Positions 18,015 through 29,512 of a DNA stretch of 64,000 nucleotides are shown in pieces (the stretch's first letter is position 1; every line of letters begins with the position of its first letter). Under the pieces are notes generated by a model. The model did no database searches and was not told the origin of the DNA. It saw nothing but the letters and a program-made list of their open reading frames with translations. The DNA is from Pseudomonas fluorescens Q2-87 (GTDB taxonomy: Bacteria > Pseudomonadota > Gammaproteobacteria > Pseudomonadales > Pseudomonadaceae): NCBI RefSeq assembly GCF_000281895.1, contig NZ_CM001558.1, forward strand, positions 248,001-312,000, in the 5' to 3' direction. Both the position numbers and the translations under genes were made by a program.

Positions 18015-20231
18015 ATGAATACCGAAGGACTCTCTGAAGTTGCAGTAAAAGACGCTCAACCCGTAATCGAGCAAATTGCCGAAACGCCGCCGGAGCTGGA
18101 GCCTACTCCCCCGGTCGTCAACGAGCCTGCGCCGGCTCCGGCGATTGCCATTCCGAACCTGGATGACAGCAGCCTGTACATCCATCGTGAGCTGTCGCAA
18201 CTGCAGTTCAACATCCGCGTGCTGGAGCAGGCGCTGGACGAGTCCTATCCGTTGCTGGAACGCTTGAAGTTCCTGTTGATCTTTTCCAGCAACCTGGACG
18301 AGTTCTTCGAGATTCGTGTCGCCGGCCTGAAGAAGCAGATCACCTTTGCCCGTGAACAGGCCGGTGCCGACGGCCTGCAACCGCACCAGGCCCTGGCGCG
18401 CATCAGTGACCTGGTCCACGGCCATGTCGACCGCCAGTACGCGATCCTCAACGACATATTGTTGCCGGAGCTGGAAAAACATCAGGTCCGCTTCATCCGT
18501 CGTCGCAACTGGAACACCAAGATCAAGACCTGGGTGCGTCGCTATTTTCGCGATGAGATCGCGCCGATCATCACCCCGATCGGTCTCGACCCTACGCACC
18601 CGTTCCCGCTGTTGGTCAACAAGAGCCTGAACTTCATCGTCGAGCTGGAAGGCATCGACGCCTTCGGTCGCGATTCGGGGTTGGCGATCATCCCGGCGCC
18701 GCGCTTGCTGCCGCGCATCATCCGCGTGCCGGAAGATGTCGGTGGTCCGGGCGACAACTACGTCTTCCTGTCGTCGATGATCCATGCCCATGCCGATGAC
18801 CTGTTCCAGGGCATGAAGGTCAAGGGTTGCTATCAGTTCCGCCTGACGCGTAACGCCGACCTCTCGGTGGACACCGAGGACGTCGAAGACCTGGCCCGCG
18901 CCTTGCGCGGCGAGCTGTTCTCACGTCGCTACGGCGATGCGGTGCGCCTGGAAGTGGCCGATACCTGCCCGAAACATCTGTCCGATTACCTGCTCAAGCA
19001 GTTCAACCTGCATGAGACCGAGCTGTATCAGGTCAACGGTCCGGTCAACCTGACTCGCCTGTTCAGCATCACCGGCCTGGACAGCCATCCGGAGCTGCAA
19101 TACCTGCCGTTCACGCCGCAGATCCCGAAACTGCTGCAAAACAGCGAGAACATCTTCAGCGTGATCAGCAAGCAGGACATCCTGCTGTTGCACCCGTTCG
19201 AGTCGTTCACGCCGGTGGTCGACCTGCTGCGCCAGGCCGCCAAGGACCCCCATGTGTTGGCGGTGCGCCAGACCTTGTACCGCAGCGGTGCCAATTCGGA
19301 AATCGTCGATGCCCTGGTGGACGCGGCGCGCAACGGCAAGGAAGTCACAGCGGTGATTGAATTGCGGGCGCGCTTTGATGAAGAGTCCAACCTGCAACTG
19401 GCCAGCCGTCTGCAAGCGGCCGGTGCGGTGGTGATCTACGGCGTGGTCGGCTTCAAGACCCACGCCAAGATGATGCTCATCCTGCGGCGCGAAGCCGGTG
19501 AAATCGTGCGTTACGCCCACCTGGGCACCGGCAACTATCACGCTGCCAACGCCCGCCTGTACACCGACTACAGCCTGCTGACTTCCGATGATGCCTTGTG
19601 CGAAGACGTCGGCAAGCTGTTCAGCCAGTTGATCGGCATGGGCAAGACCCTGCGCATGAAAAAACTGCTGCACGCGCCGTTCACCCTGAAGAAGGGCATG
19701 CTCGACATGATCACCCGGGAGACGCAGTTCGCCCTGGACGGCAAGCCGGCCCACATCATCGCCAAGTTCAACTCGCTGACCGACCCGAAGATCATCCGTG
19801 CGTTGTACAAGGCCAGCCAGTCGGGCGTGCGCATTGACCTGGTGGTGCGTGGCATGTGCTGCCTGCGGCCGGGCATCCCCGGGGTCTCCCATAACATCCA
19901 CGTCCGCTCGATCATCGGGCGCTTCCTGGAGCATACGCGGGTGTTCTACTTCCTCAACGGCGGTGAGGAGCAGATGTTTTTGTCCAGCGCGGATTGGATG
20001 GAGCGCAACCTCGACAAGCGGGTCGAGACCTGCTTCCCGGTGGAAGGCAAAAAGCTGATCCTGCGGGTCAAGAAGGAGTTGGAGAGCTACCTCACCGACA
20101 ACACCCACAGCTGGAGCCTGCAGTCCGACGGTCGCTACATCCGCAACACGCCGACCGGCAACCAGAACCCGCGCAGCGCCCAGGCAACCTTGCTGGAGCG
20201 CCTGAGCAGCCCGGTGTTGGCGGTTCGTTAA
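18015..20231 (+). CDS. ppk: Polyphosphate kinase 1
   Basis: A 738-residue PPK1, which polymerises the gamma-phosphate of ATP into polyphosphate. A variable, proline- and glutamate-rich N terminus (about residues 1-50) precedes the catalytic core ([20 protein letters not shown]). The phospholipase-D-like catalytic histidines are seen in [17 protein letters not shown] and [19 protein letters not shown]. It is the second gene after hemB and probably shares its promoter. The exopolyphosphatase gene ppx converges on it across a REP pair. Confidence 0.96.
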   Translation: MNTEGLSEVAVKDAQPVIEQIAETPPELEPTPPVVNEPAPAPAIAIPNLDDSSLYIHRELSQLQFNIRVLEQALDESYPLLERLKFLLIFSSNLDEFFEIRVAGLKKQITFAREQAGADGLQPHQALARISDLVHGHVDRQYAILNDILLPELEKHQVRFIRRRNWNTKIKTWVRRYFRDEIAPIITPIGLDPTHPFPLLVNKSLNFIVELEGIDAFGRDSGLAIIPAPRLLPRIIRVPEDVGGPGDNYVFLSSMIHAHADDLFQGMKVKGCYQFRLTRNADLSVDTEDVEDLARALRGELFSRRYGDAVRLEVADTCPKHLSDYLLKQFNLHETELYQVNGPVNLTRLFSITGLDSHPELQYLPFTPQIPKLLQNSENIFSVISKQDILLLHPFESFTPVVDLLRQAAKDPHVLAVRQTLYRSGANSEIVDALVDAARNGKEVTAVIELRARFDEESNLQLASRLQAAGAVVIYGVVGFKTHAKMMLILRREAGEIVRYAHLGTGNYHAANARLYTDYSLLTSDDALCEDVGKLFSQLIGMGKTLRMKKLLHAPFTLKKGMLDMITRETQFALDGKPAHIIAKFNSLTDPKIIRALYKASQSGVRIDLVVRGMCCLRPGIPGVSHNIHVRSIIGRFLEHTRVFYFLNGGEEQMFLSSADWMERNLDKRVETCFPVEGKKLILRVKKELESYLTDNTHSWSLQSDGRYIRNTPTGNQNPRSAQATLLERLSSPVLAVR

Positions 20232-20256
20232 GTCATCCTGCGAAGTGCGCTCCCCC

Positions 20257-20388
20257 TGTGGCGAGGGAGCTTGCTCCCGCTGGGGCTGCGAAGCGGCCCC
20301 AAATCCGAGGTCTTGATCCGTCAATCAAATCATCGCAGCCGCTCTTGGGAGGGCTTCGCCCTCCAGCGGGAGCAAGCTCCCTCGCCAC
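20257..20388. repeat. REP pair between ppk and ppx
   Basis: Inverted outer copies of GTGGCGAGGGAGCTTGCTCC flank a ~85-base spacer that contains its own pairing segments (GGGGCTGCGAAGCGGCCCC and GGAGGGCTTCGCCCTCC). It lies between the convergent ppk and ppx genes and may act as a transcript 3'-end barrier. Confidence 0.88.
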
Positions 20389-20404
20389 GGAGGCTGCGCA
20401 GGGC

Positions 20405-21907
20405 TCAGTGGATGTTCAGCACAATCCCGACCCGGGTCAGCCATTCGGCTTCCTGGGCGAAGTCCGCCTGGGTCAATTGGTTCTCTTCCAGCCAGTTTTC
20501 CGGAAACAGCACATCCAGCTGGGCGCCGTCGGCGTGCAGGGTGACCTGGGGCATTTCCTGGGTGCCACGGATGTGGTGGAACAGAATCGCAAAGCGCAGC
20601 AGCACGCACAGGCGAATCAGCTTGATGCCGTCATCGCCGAACTCGGCAAACTTATCCTTGGGAATATTGCGGCGGTGGCCACGCACCAACAGCGCGAGCA
20701 TCTGTTGGTCCTCCCGGGAAAACCCGGCCAGGTCCGAGTGCTCGATCAAATAGGCGCCGTGCTTGTGGTAGTGGTAGTGGGCGATGTCCAGGCCCACTTC
20801 GTGCACCTTGGCGGCCCAGCCCAGCAGTTCACGCCAGACTCCGTCGTTCAGGTCCCAGTCGTCGGCCACCTGGTCGAAAGCATGCAACGCCTTGCGCTCG
20901 ACCCGCGCGGCCTGTTCCTGGTCGACGTGATAACGCTCCATGAGCGAGCCCAGGGTGCGTTCCCGGACGTCTTCGTGGTGATGACGACCCAGCAGATCGT
21001 AGAGCACGCCTTCGCGCAGGGCGCCCTCACAGTGATCCATGCGTTGCAGTTCCAGGGCATCGAAGATGGCTTCGAGGATCGCCAGGCCTGCCGGGAAAAT
21101 GGCCCGGCGATCAGGCTTGATGCCTTCGAAATCGATCTTGTCCGCTTCGCCGAGCTTGAACACCTTGCGCTTGAGCCAGGCCAGGCCCTCGGCATTGACC
21201 TCACCGCTGCCATGGCCGCCGGCCTTGAGGGCCAGGCCGATGGCGCGAATGGTGCCCGAGGAGCCAATGGCTTCATCCCAGGTCAGGCGATGCAAGGCAT
21301 GTTCGATGCTCATGATTTCCAGGCGCGCCGCCGTGTAGGCCTGGGCATAGCGGGCCGGCGTGATCTTGCCGTCGCGGAAATAGCGCTGGGTGTAGCTGAC
21401 GCAGCCCATCTGCAGGCTTTCGCGCAGCAGTGGTTCGAAACGCTGGCCGATGATGAACTCGGTACTGCCGCCGCCGATGTCCGCCACCAGGCGCTTGCCC
21501 GGCGTGTCGGCCAGGGTGTGGGAGACGCCGAGGTAGATCAGGCGGGCTTCTTCACGGCCAGAGATGACTTCCACCGGATGGCCGAGGATTTCTTCGGCAC
21601 GGCGGATGAATTCGCCGCGGTTGCGCGCCTCGCGCAGGGCGTTGGTGCCAACGATCCGCACCGCGCCCAGGGGCATGCCGTTGATCAATTGGGCAAACCG
21701 CTTGAGGCAATCGAGCCCGCGCTGGATGGATTCTTCGCTCAGTCGGCGCTCTTCGTCGATGCCGGCGGCCAGTTGGACCTTTTCGCCGAGTCGCTCAAGA
21801 ATGCGAATTTCCCCGTTCTGGGCCTTGGCGACGACCATGTGGAAGCTGTTGGAGCCCAGGTCTATGGCAGCGATCAGGGACAGATTCTTGGCTTGGGATG
21901 ACGGCAT
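20405..21907 (-). CDS. ppx: Exopolyphosphatase
   Basis: A 500-residue Ppx/GppA-family phosphatase that removes terminal phosphates from polyphosphate. The sugar kinase/Hsp70-like fold motifs are clear: [15 protein letters not shown] at the N terminus and [16 protein letters not shown]-terminal HD-like helical domain follows ([25 protein letters not shown]). The ATG complementary to 21905-21907 was chosen because it gives [18 protein letters not shown]; the frame runs 54 codons further upstream into the REP region. It is convergent with ppk. Confidence 0.95.
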   Translation of the reverse strand: MPSSQAKNLSLIAAIDLGSNSFHMVVAKAQNGEIRILERLGEKVQLAAGIDEERRLSEESIQRGLDCLKRFAQLINGMPLGAVRIVGTNALREARNRGEFIRRAEEILGHPVEVISGREEARLIYLGVSHTLADTPGKRLVADIGGGSTEFIIGQRFEPLLRESLQMGCVSYTQRYFRDGKITPARYAQAYTAARLEIMSIEHALHRLTWDEAIGSSGTIRAIGLALKAGGHGSGEVNAEGLAWLKRKVFKLGEADKIDFEGIKPDRRAIFPAGLAILEAIFDALELQRMDHCEGALREGVLYDLLGRHHHEDVRERTLGSLMERYHVDQEQAARVERKALHAFDQVADDWDLNDGVWRELLGWAAKVHEVGLDIAHYHYHKHGAYLIEHSDLAGFSREDQQMLALLVRGHRRNIPKDKFAEFGDDGIKLIRLCVLLRFAILFHHIRGTQEMPQVTLHADGAQLDVLFPENWLEENQLTQADFAQEAEWLTRVGIVLNIH

Positions 21908-22014
21908 GGTCAAAAAATCTCGGTCGATAACCCCGCCATCCTGCCACGATCGACCGCTTACGCCAACGCGCCTGAACCAAACCGTTGACCCGAGGCAGGG
22001 TTGCTTGGGTTTCC

Positions 22015-22148
22015 TGTGGCGAGGGAGCTTGCTCCCGCTGGGCTGCGCAGCGGCCCTAAAGCCAATCAACCCGGTATATCAGGAATAAATCGACAGGCGG
22101 ATCCTGCGACTGCTGCGCAGTCGAGCGGGAGCAAGCTCCCTCGCCACA
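22015..22148. repeat. REP pair between ppx and the ABC ATPase gene
   Basis: Inverted copies of the GTGGCGAGGGAGCTTGCTCC element 22015-22038 and 22125-22148. The spacer pairs less well than in the other copies. It marks the edge of the ABC-transporter insertion between ppx and trxA. Confidence 0.88.
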
Positions 22149-22162
22149 GGGTTTCCCCAACC

Positions 22163-22897
22163 TCAGGCGTGCTCAACCGTCCCAATGAAATTCGCCAGTT
22201 CCGCGGTCTGCGGATTGGCAAACAATATCTTGGGATCGCCCACCTCATGCACCTTGCCCTGATGCATGAACACCAGCTTATCCCCGACTTCCCGGGCAAA
22301 GCGCATTTCGTGAGTGACCATGATCAGCGTCATGCCTTCCTTGGCCAGTTGCCGCACCACGCTGAGCACTTCGTTGACCAGTTCCGGGTCCAGGGCCGAG
22401 GTGATTTCGTCGCACAGCAGCACCTTGGGCGACATTGCCAAGGCGCGGGCGATGGCGACCCGTTGCTGCTGGCCGCCGGACAGGCGGTCCGGGAAGGCAT
22501 CGAATTTTTCGCCGAGGCCAACCCGCTCCAGCATCTGCCGCGCCAGCTCGGCGGCCTTGCTCTTGGATACTTTCTGTACAACCTGCGGCGCAAGCATCAC
22601 GTTCTCGCCGACCGTCAGGTGCGGGAACAGGTTGAACTGCTGGAACACCATCCCGACTTTCTGCCGCAGGCTGCGCAGGTCGGCGCGGGCGGCGTCGAGG
22701 TATTCGCCGTCCACTTCGATCACGCCGTCGTTGATCGATTCCAGGCCATTGAGGGTGCGCAGCAAGGTGGACTTGCCCGAGCCGCTGCGGCCGATGATCG
22801 CCACCACCTGGCCTTCCTCGACGCTCAGGTCGATGCCTTTGAGCACGTGGTGATCGCCGTAGTATTTATGCAGGGCGGAAATTCTAAGCAGAGGCAT
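22163..22897 (-). CDS. Amino acid-type ABC transporter ATP-binding protein
   Basis: A 244-residue ATPase of the GlnQ/HisP class. Walker A is GRSGSGKST, the Q loop is MVFQQFNLFPHLTVGENV, the signature is LSGGQQQRVAIARAL and the H loop is THEMRFAREV. Walker B reads VLLCDEITSALDPE, with the unusual isoleucine that many Pseudomonas polar amino acid ATPases share. It overlaps the upstream permease gene by 14 bases and is the last gene of the four-gene operon. Confidence 0.92.
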   Translation of the reverse strand: MPLLRISALHKYYGDHHVLKGIDLSVEEGQVVAIIGRSGSGKSTLLRTLNGLESINDGVIEVDGEYLDAARADLRSLRQKVGMVFQQFNLFPHLTVGENVMLAPQVVQKVSKSKAAELARQMLERVGLGEKFDAFPDRLSGGQQQRVAIARALAMSPKVLLCDEITSALDPELVNEVLSVVRQLAKEGMTLIMVTHEMRFAREVGDKLVFMHQGKVHEVGDPKILFANPQTAELANFIGTVEHA

Positions 22898-23534
22898 GCA
22901 GTCTCCTTTCCAGGTAGCGCGCACTGAGGGACAGGGGGTAGCAGAGCAGGAAATAACCGAGGGCCACCAGGCCATACACCATGAACGGCTCGAACGTGGC
23001 GTTGGCGAGCATGCCGCCGGTCTTGGTCAGTTCGGTAAAGCCAATGATCGACGTGACGGCGGTGCCTTTGACCACCTGCACGGAAAAGCCCACGGTTGGC
23101 GCCACGGCAATGCGCAGGGCCTGGGGCAGGATCACATAGCGCAGCTGTTCCAGTGGGGTGAGGGCCAGGCTTGCGGAGGCTTCCCACTGGCCATTGGAGA
23201 TCGACTCGACGCAACCGCGCCAGATCTCCGCCAGGTAAGCGCTGGTAAACAGCGTCAGGGCAATCGCCGCCGCCATCCACGGCGAAATCTCCACCCCGGC
23301 CAGCGCCACGCCGAAAAACACCAGGAACAGTTGCATCAACAGTGGTGTGCCTTGGAACAACTCGATGTAGGTGCGGGCGATATTACGCGGCAGGGCATTC
23401 TTGGAAATGCGCAACACCATCACCAGCAAGCCGATCACACCGCCGCCGATAAACGCCACCAGCGATAACGCCAGCGTCCATTGCAGGCCCGTGAGCAAGT
23501 TGCGCACCACGTCCCAGAAAGTGAAATCGCTCAT
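22884..23534 (-). CDS. Amino acid-type ABC transporter permease
   Basis: A 216-residue HisM/GlnP-type permease with five or so membrane segments. It has the EAA loop typical of the polar amino acid family (WEASASLALTPLEQLRYVILPQALRIAVAP). The start complementary to 23532-23534 gives MSDFTFWDVVRNLLTGLQWTL and overlaps the preceding permease gene by four bases. Paired with the neighbouring permease it would form a heterodimeric channel. Confidence 0.9.
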   Translation of the reverse strand: MSDFTFWDVVRNLLTGLQWTLALSLVAFIGGGVIGLLVMVLRISKNALPRNIARTYIELFQGTPLLMQLFLVFFGVALAGVEISPWMAAAIALTLFTSAYLAEIWRGCVESISNGQWEASASLALTPLEQLRYVILPQALRIAVAPTVGFSVQVVKGTAVTSIIGFTELTKTGGMLANATFEPFMVYGLVALGYFLLCYPLSLSARYLERRLHASA

Positions 23535-24199
23535 TGGCGGCTCCTGGAAATGTAGCGACGACCCAGCCAGTTGAGGAACTGACGGATCAACAGCGCCATG
23601 CACAAGTAGATCAGCGTGGTCAGTGCGTAGGTTTCGAACGCGCGGAAATTGCGCGACTGAATGAAGTTGGCGGCGAAGCTCAGCTCCTCGGTAGCGATCT
23701 GCGAACAGACCGCCGAGCCAAGCATCACGATGATGATCTGGCTGCTCAGGGCCGGCCAGACCTTGCCCAGCGCCGGCAGCAGCACCACGTGGCGAAAGGC
23801 TTCGAAGCGGCTCATGGCCAGGGCCGCGGCGGCTTCCAGTTGCCCCCGCGGAACGGCCTGGATACCCGCGCGAATGATCTCGGTGGAGTAGGCGCCGAGG
23901 TTGATCACCATCGCCAGCACTGCGGCCTGCCACTCGGAGATCTGCACGCCCAGGGACGGCAGGCCGAAGAAAATGAAAAACAGCTGCACCAGGAACGGCG
24001 TGTTGCGGATCAGCTCCACGTACACGCCGAAGATGGCTGCGAACGGACGAATGTTCCACGCCCGCACCACGGCCCCGACGATGCCCAGGCTGACCCCGAG
24101 CAATGCACCAATGGCCGTCAGTTCCAAGGTGAACAGCGCGCCGCGCAGCAGCAGCTCGGTGTTTTGCACCACCGGCAGAAAGTCGAACTGATAAGCCAT
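23531..24199 (-). CDS. Amino acid-type ABC transporter permease
   Basis: A 222-residue permease beginning MAYQFDFLPVVQNTELLLRGALFTLEL, with the usual VELIRNTPFLVQLFFIFFGLP sequence and the EAA loop LEAAAALAMSRFEAFRHVVLLPALGKVWP. It is the first of two permeases between the binding-protein gene (22 bases upstream) and the second permease (four-base overlap). Substrate probably a polar amino acid or opine-like compound; sequence alone does not say. Confidence 0.9.
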   Translation of the reverse strand: MAYQFDFLPVVQNTELLLRGALFTLELTAIGALLGVSLGIVGAVVRAWNIRPFAAIFGVYVELIRNTPFLVQLFFIFFGLPSLGVQISEWQAAVLAMVINLGAYSTEIIRAGIQAVPRGQLEAAAALAMSRFEAFRHVVLLPALGKVWPALSSQIIIVMLGSAVCSQIATEELSFAANFIQSRNFRAFETYALTTLIYLCMALLIRQFLNWLGRRYISRSRQ

Positions 24200-24220
24200 G
24201 CTCAGCCTCTCAAGCAGCGG

Positions 24221-25006
24221 TCAGAGGTCGGCCGGCAGCGGTTGCTTGAGCCAGGTCTGGGCGTTTTTCTCGAGGCTGCCATCGGTTTTCGCCGTGGCGA
24301 GGATCTGGTTGACCTTGTCCAGCAAGGCCGGCTCGTTCTTGTTCACGCCCACATACACCGGCGAATCCTTGAGTTTCACTTTCAGGGCCGGGACGCGCTT
24401 GGGGTTGCGCTCGCTGATGGCGACCATTACCACGTTGCCGCTGGCGATCAGGTCCACCTGGCCGGCCAGGTAGGCGGCAATGGTCGAGTTGTTGTCTTCG
24501 AAGCGCTTGATGGTGACGCCTTCGGGAGCGACCTTGGTCAGCTCGATGTCCTCGATGGCGCCACGGGTGACGCTGATGGTCTTGCCCTTGAGGTCGTCCA
24601 GGCCATTGATCGCCGCGTCAGGCGGGCCGAACACCGCCAGGTAGAACGGCGCGTAGGCGCGTGAAAAGTCGATGACCTTCTCGCGCTCCGGGTTCTTGCC
24701 CAGGCTGGAGATGACCAGGTCGACCTTGCCGGTGGTCAGGAACGGGATGCGGTTGGTGCTGTTGACCGGGGTCAGCTCCAGCTTGACCTTGAGTTGGTCG
24801 GCCAGCAGTTGTGCGGTATCGATGTCCAGGCCGCGGGGCTTCATGTCCGGGCCCACCGAGCCGAATGGCGGGAAGTCCTGGGGCACGGCGACCTTGAGGG
24901 TGCCACGCTTGACCACGTCTTCCAGGCCATCGGCGTGGGCGGGCAGCTGGCAAAGCATCAGGCTGGCAAACAGGGCTGTGAGCAGGGCGCTGCAACGCTG
25001 AATCAT
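24221..25006 (-). CDS. Periplasmic substrate-binding protein of amino acid-type ABC importer
   Basis: A 261-residue SBP_bac_3 protein with a signal peptide (MIQRCSALLTALFASLMLCQLPAHA) and the family hallmarks GTLKVAVPQDFPPFGSVGPD, RGLDIDTAQLLADQL and GKVDLVISSLGKNPEREKVIDFS. The second ATG (25006) was chosen over the one at 25021 because GGAG lies at the right distance before it. It is the first gene of the importer operon and divergent from the FadR-type regulator. Confidence 0.92.
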   Translation of the reverse strand: MIQRCSALLTALFASLMLCQLPAHADGLEDVVKRGTLKVAVPQDFPPFGSVGPDMKPRGLDIDTAQLLADQLKVKLELTPVNSTNRIPFLTTGKVDLVISSLGKNPEREKVIDFSRAYAPFYLAVFGPPDAAINGLDDLKGKTISVTRGAIEDIELTKVAPEGVTIKRFEDNNSTIAAYLAGQVDLIASGNVVMVAISERNPKRVPALKVKLKDSPVYVGVNKNEPALLDKVNQILATAKTDGSLEKNAQTWLKQPLPADL

Positions 25007-25120
25007 GGCGAATCTCCGCAATCGGTGATGTGAATTCTGCGTTCGGACAGAGCACAGGCCATGCCAAGGCGACGTTTAATTGGCCAAGGCCACGGTTTTG
25101 CTGGTGGCGATCGGTCTTAC

Positions 25121-25131
25121 TGGTCTGAACA
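25121..25131. promoter_or_regulatory. Candidate FadR-subfamily operator between the importer and its regulator
   Basis: TGGTCTGAACA is one base from the TGGTNNNACCA palindrome bound by FadR-subfamily GntR regulators such as PdhR and LldR. It lies in the 254-base divergent gap, suiting control of both genes. Confidence 0.35.
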
Positions 25132-25260
25132 GTTGCGTCGTGTTTCGCACCTTTATCGGGCGTCGGCATTTGTCGCCGAACCCTGCTGGGGCACGACTTG
25201 CCGGGCGCGGCGAATAGCTTTACAACTAGCCGCTCACTGGCCCGGTTCGTCTGAAAAATC

Positions 25261-25968
25261 ATGAATTCCATCGCTCGTGCCGTTCCTGAAGTGGCCCTGC
25301 AAGCCATCCGCAAACTGATCGTCGATGAAGGCTTCGGCCCGGGCGATGCGCTGCCGTCGCAACGGGACTTGGCGCTGCGACTGGGTGTGAGTCGGGCGTC
25401 GTTGCGTGAAGCGCTGTCGTCGTTGAGTGCCTTGGGCATGATCAGCGTACAACCAGGCAAGGGTGTATTCGTGCAGTCATCGGCCGAAGTGCCGCGCAGC
25501 GAGTCGGCGCCAGGCTGGCCGTTCGCGGCCCAGGCTTCGCCGGTGGATATCTTCCAGTTGCGCTACGCCCTGGAGGGTTTCGCGGCCGGGTTGGCGGCGG
25601 TGACGCTGAGTGCCGATGAGCTCGACATGCTGGAAGACAATGTCCAAGCCATGCGCCGGGAGCTGAAATCAGGGGATTTCGACGCGGCGGCGCGGCTGGA
25701 TTTCGAGTTCCATCGACGTATCCTGCTGGCCAGCGGCAACCAGGCGATGTTGAGCATCCTTGTCGCCAGCGCCGACATCTTCCTGGAAAGCCAGAAGCTA
25801 CCGTTCATCAGGGCGGAGCGGGCCATGGAAACCTGGCAGGAACATCGCAAGATCCTGCGCGCCCTGGCCCGTCGTGCTTCGGGCGCTGCGCAAAAAGCCA
25901 TGCAGGAACATGTACGTAACGCTGCGCTGCGTACCGGTATTTCCTTCGTTGCGCCCGCTGCCTCGTAA
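25261..25968 (+). CDS. FadR-subfamily (GntR) transcriptional regulator
   Basis: A 235-residue regulator. Residues about 8-70 are a GntR winged helix-turn-helix (LPSQRDLALRLGVSRASLREALSSLSALGMISVQPGKGVFV). The C-terminal FCD domain is helical, with a likely metal/ligand-binding set in ARLDFEFHRRILLASGN and EHRKILRAL. Divergent position suggests that it controls the adjacent amino acid-type ABC importer in response to its ligand. The ATG at 25261 follows no strong ribosome site. Confidence 0.88.
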   Translation: MNSIARAVPEVALQAIRKLIVDEGFGPGDALPSQRDLALRLGVSRASLREALSSLSALGMISVQPGKGVFVQSSAEVPRSESAPGWPFAAQASPVDIFQLRYALEGFAAGLAAVTLSADELDMLEDNVQAMRRELKSGDFDAAARLDFEFHRRILLASGNQAMLSILVASADIFLESQKLPFIRAERAMETWQEHRKILRALARRASGAAQKAMQEHVRNAALRTGISFVAPAAS

Positions 25969-26089
25969 GTTGGGCTATACACAAATACGGCTTGCGCCAT
26001 AGCGAGACTCAATCAACTGCGGCTTCCTGAACCTTGGAAGGGCCGCTATGATGGGCCACGTTTTTTTGCTGACAACCCCGGAGATTTCC

Positions 26090-26419
26090 ATGAGCAGCGA
26101 TCTGATTAAACACGTTAGCGACGCTAGCTTCGAGGCTGACGTACTCAAGGCCGAAGGCGCAGTACTGGTCGACTATTGGGCTGAGTGGTGCGGTCCGTGC
26201 AAAATGATCGCCCCGGTCCTGGACGAAATTGCCGAGACTTACAAAGGCAAGCTGACCATTGCCAAGCTGAACATCGACGAAAACCAGGAGACTCCGGCCA
26301 AGCACGGCGTGCGTGGTATCCCGACCCTGATGCTGTTCAAGAACGGCAACGTCGAAGCCACCAAGGTCGGTGCGCTGTCGAAGTCGCAACTGGCTGCTTT
26401 CCTCGACGCCAACATCTAA
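26090..26419 (+). CDS. trxA: Thioredoxin 1
   Basis: A 109-residue thioredoxin with active site WCGPC (C34, C37), the buried aspartate in LVDYWAEWC and the cis-proline loop GIPTLMLF. It is the general cytoplasmic disulfide reductant, reduced by thioredoxin reductase. The ATG at 26090 matches the family N terminus ([15 protein letters not shown]). It ends at its own terminator and precedes rho, as in other Pseudomonas and in E. coli. Confidence 0.97.
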   Translation: MSSDLIKHVSDASFEADVLKAEGAVLVDYWAEWCGPCKMIAPVLDEIAETYKGKLTIAKLNIDENQETPAKHGVRGIPTLMLFKNGNVEATKVGALSKSQLAAFLDANI

Positions 26420-26436
26420 GCGCCGAATGCCACTGG

Positions 26437-26464
26437 AAAAGCCCCGCAAATCGCGGGGCTTTTT
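26437..26464 (+). terminator. Intrinsic terminator after trxA
   Basis: An 11-base stem (AAAAGCCCCGC / GCGGGGCTTTT) with a 5-base loop, ending in T residues, 17 bases after the trxA stop. Confidence 0.9.
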
Positions 26465-26660
26465 CGTTATCCGGGGCTAGACGCTTGCAAACCCAGGTGT
26501 TACATTCGGCCCCGCACTGGTTTCTCCAGTGCCCCCTGCAAGCCGTCGCCGACGCTCTCCTTTCGAACAAGTACGCGATCCTGTCGCCTTCTCCGCGGCG
26601 CGGCCTCATTAAGCCAAAAGCTTAATTTCCCCCCTCCATAAATGATTACGTCATTCCTAT

Positions 26661-27920
<1,260 letters not shown>

Positions 27921-27940
27921 GTCGAGCAAGACAGACCAGC

Positions 27941-27966
27941 AAGAGCCGGGGAAACCCGGCTTTTTG
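27941..27966 (+). terminator. Intrinsic terminator after rho
   Basis: AGCCGGG / CCCGGCT stem with GAAA-type loop followed by TTTTT, 20 bases after the rho stop. Confidence 0.9.
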
Positions 27967-28045
27967 CTATCTGTGCATTCACTATTCTGGACGGGCGGCG
28001 TTAAACTCGGGCCCCCGAACGCCACGGCCACCATGAGGCTCTTGC

Positions 28046-29512
28046 ATGCAGTATCGCGATTTGCGCGACTTTATCAGCGGTCTGGAACAACGCGGCGAAC
28101 TCAAGCGCATCCAGGTGCCGGTGTCTCCCGTACTGGAAATGACCGAGGTCTGCGACCGCACCCTGCGCGCAAAAGGCCCGGCGCTGTTGTTCGAGAATCC
28201 TACGGGCTACGACATCCCGGTGCTCGGCAATTTGTTTGGCACGCCTGAGCGCGTGGCCTTGGGCATGGGCGCCGAAGCTGTCAGTGAACTGCGCGAGATC
28301 GGCAAGCTGCTGGCGTTCCTCAAGGAGCCCGAGCCACCGAAAGGCCTGAAGGACGCTTGGTCCAAGCTGCCGATTTTCCGCAAGATCATTTCCATGGCGC
28401 CGAAAGTCGTCAAGGACGCGATCTGCCAGGAAGTGGTGATCGAGGGCGACGATGTCGACCTCGGCATGCTGCCGGTGCAGACCTGCTGGCCGGGCGATGT
28501 CGGGCCGTTGATCACCTGGGGCCTGACCGTCACCAAAGGTCCGAACAAGGATCGCCAGAACCTGGGCATCTATCGTCAGCAGGTGATTGGCCGCAACAAG
28601 GTCATCATGCGCTGGCTGAGCCATCGGGGCGGCGCGCTGGATTACCGTGAGTGGTGTGAAAAACACCCTGGCCAGCCATTCCCGGTGTCGGTTGCCCTGG
28701 GCGCGGACCCGGCGACTATCCTGGGCGCCGTCACGCCGGTGCCTGACAGCCTCTCTGAATATGCCTTCGCCGGCCTGTTGCGCGGTAACCGCACCGAGTT
28801 GGTGAAATGCCGTGGCAACGACCTACAGGTGCCGGCCACCGCCGAAATCATCCTCGAAGGCGTGATTCATCCCGGCGAGATGGCCGATGAAGGGCCGTAT
28901 GGCGACCACACCGGTTACTACAATGAAGTCGACAGCTTCCCGGTGTTCACCGTCGAGCGCATCACCCATCGGATCAAGCCGATCTACCACAGCACCTACA
29001 CCGGCCGTCCGCCGGATGAACCAGCCATTCTCGGCGTGGCGCTGAACGAAGTCTTCGTGCCGATCCTGCAGAAGCAATTTCCGGAGATCACCGACTTCTA
29101 CCTGCCGCCGGAAGGTTGTTCGTACCGGATGGCCGTGGTGACCATGAAGAAGTCGTATCCGGGGCACGCCAAGCGGGTGATGCTCGGGGTCTGGTCGTTT
29201 TTGCGACAGTTCATGTACACCAAGTTCGTTATCGTCACTGACGACGATATCAACGCACGGGACTGGAACGATGTGATCTGGGCCATCACCACGCGCATGG
29301 ACCCCAAGCGCGACACGGTAATGATCGAGAACACGCCGATCGACTACCTCGACTTCGCTTCGCCGGTATCCGGCCTGGGGTCGAAGATGGGGCTCGACGC
29401 CACGCATAAATGGCCGGGTGAAACCACCCGTGAGTGGGGCCGGGTTATCGTCAAGGATGAAGCCGTTACCCAACGGATCGATGCCATCTGGAATCAGTTA
29501 GGAATAGATTGA
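28046..29512 (+). CDS. ubiD: 3-octaprenyl-4-hydroxybenzoate decarboxylase UbiD
   Basis: A 488-residue UbiD-family decarboxylase, which uses prenylated FMN made by UbiX to decarboxylate the ubiquinone precursor. Conserved regions include [26 protein letters not shown] and [27 protein letters not shown], the latter carrying the catalytic E-(R)-E/D network. ubiX is not in the window. Its stop overlaps the start of the ferredoxin-reductase gene (TGATG). Confidence 0.96.
   Translation: MQYRDLRDFISGLEQRGELKRIQVPVSPVLEMTEVCDRTLRAKGPALLFENPTGYDIPVLGNLFGTPERVALGMGAEAVSELREIGKLLAFLKEPEPPKGLKDAWSKLPIFRKIISMAPKVVKDAICQEVVIEGDDVDLGMLPVQTCWPGDVGPLITWGLTVTKGPNKDRQNLGIYRQQVIGRNKVIMRWLSHRGGALDYREWCEKHPGQPFPVSVALGADPATILGAVTPVPDSLSEYAFAGLLRGNRTELVKCRGNDLQVPATAEIILEGVIHPGEMADEGPYGDHTGYYNEVDSFPVFTVERITHRIKPIYHSTYTGRPPDEPAILGVALNEVFVPILQKQFPEITDFYLPPEGCSYRMAVVTMKKSYPGHAKRVMLGVWSFLRQFMYTKFVIVTDDDINARDWNDVIWAITTRMDPKRDTVMIENTPIDYLDFASPVSGLGSKMGLDATHKWPGETTREWGRVIVKDEAVTQRIDAIWNQLGID

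Noticed and set aside
20271..21901. Large plus-strand frames overlapping ppx
   Set aside because: They are shadows of ppx on the opposite strand; composition and lack of motifs argue against coding.
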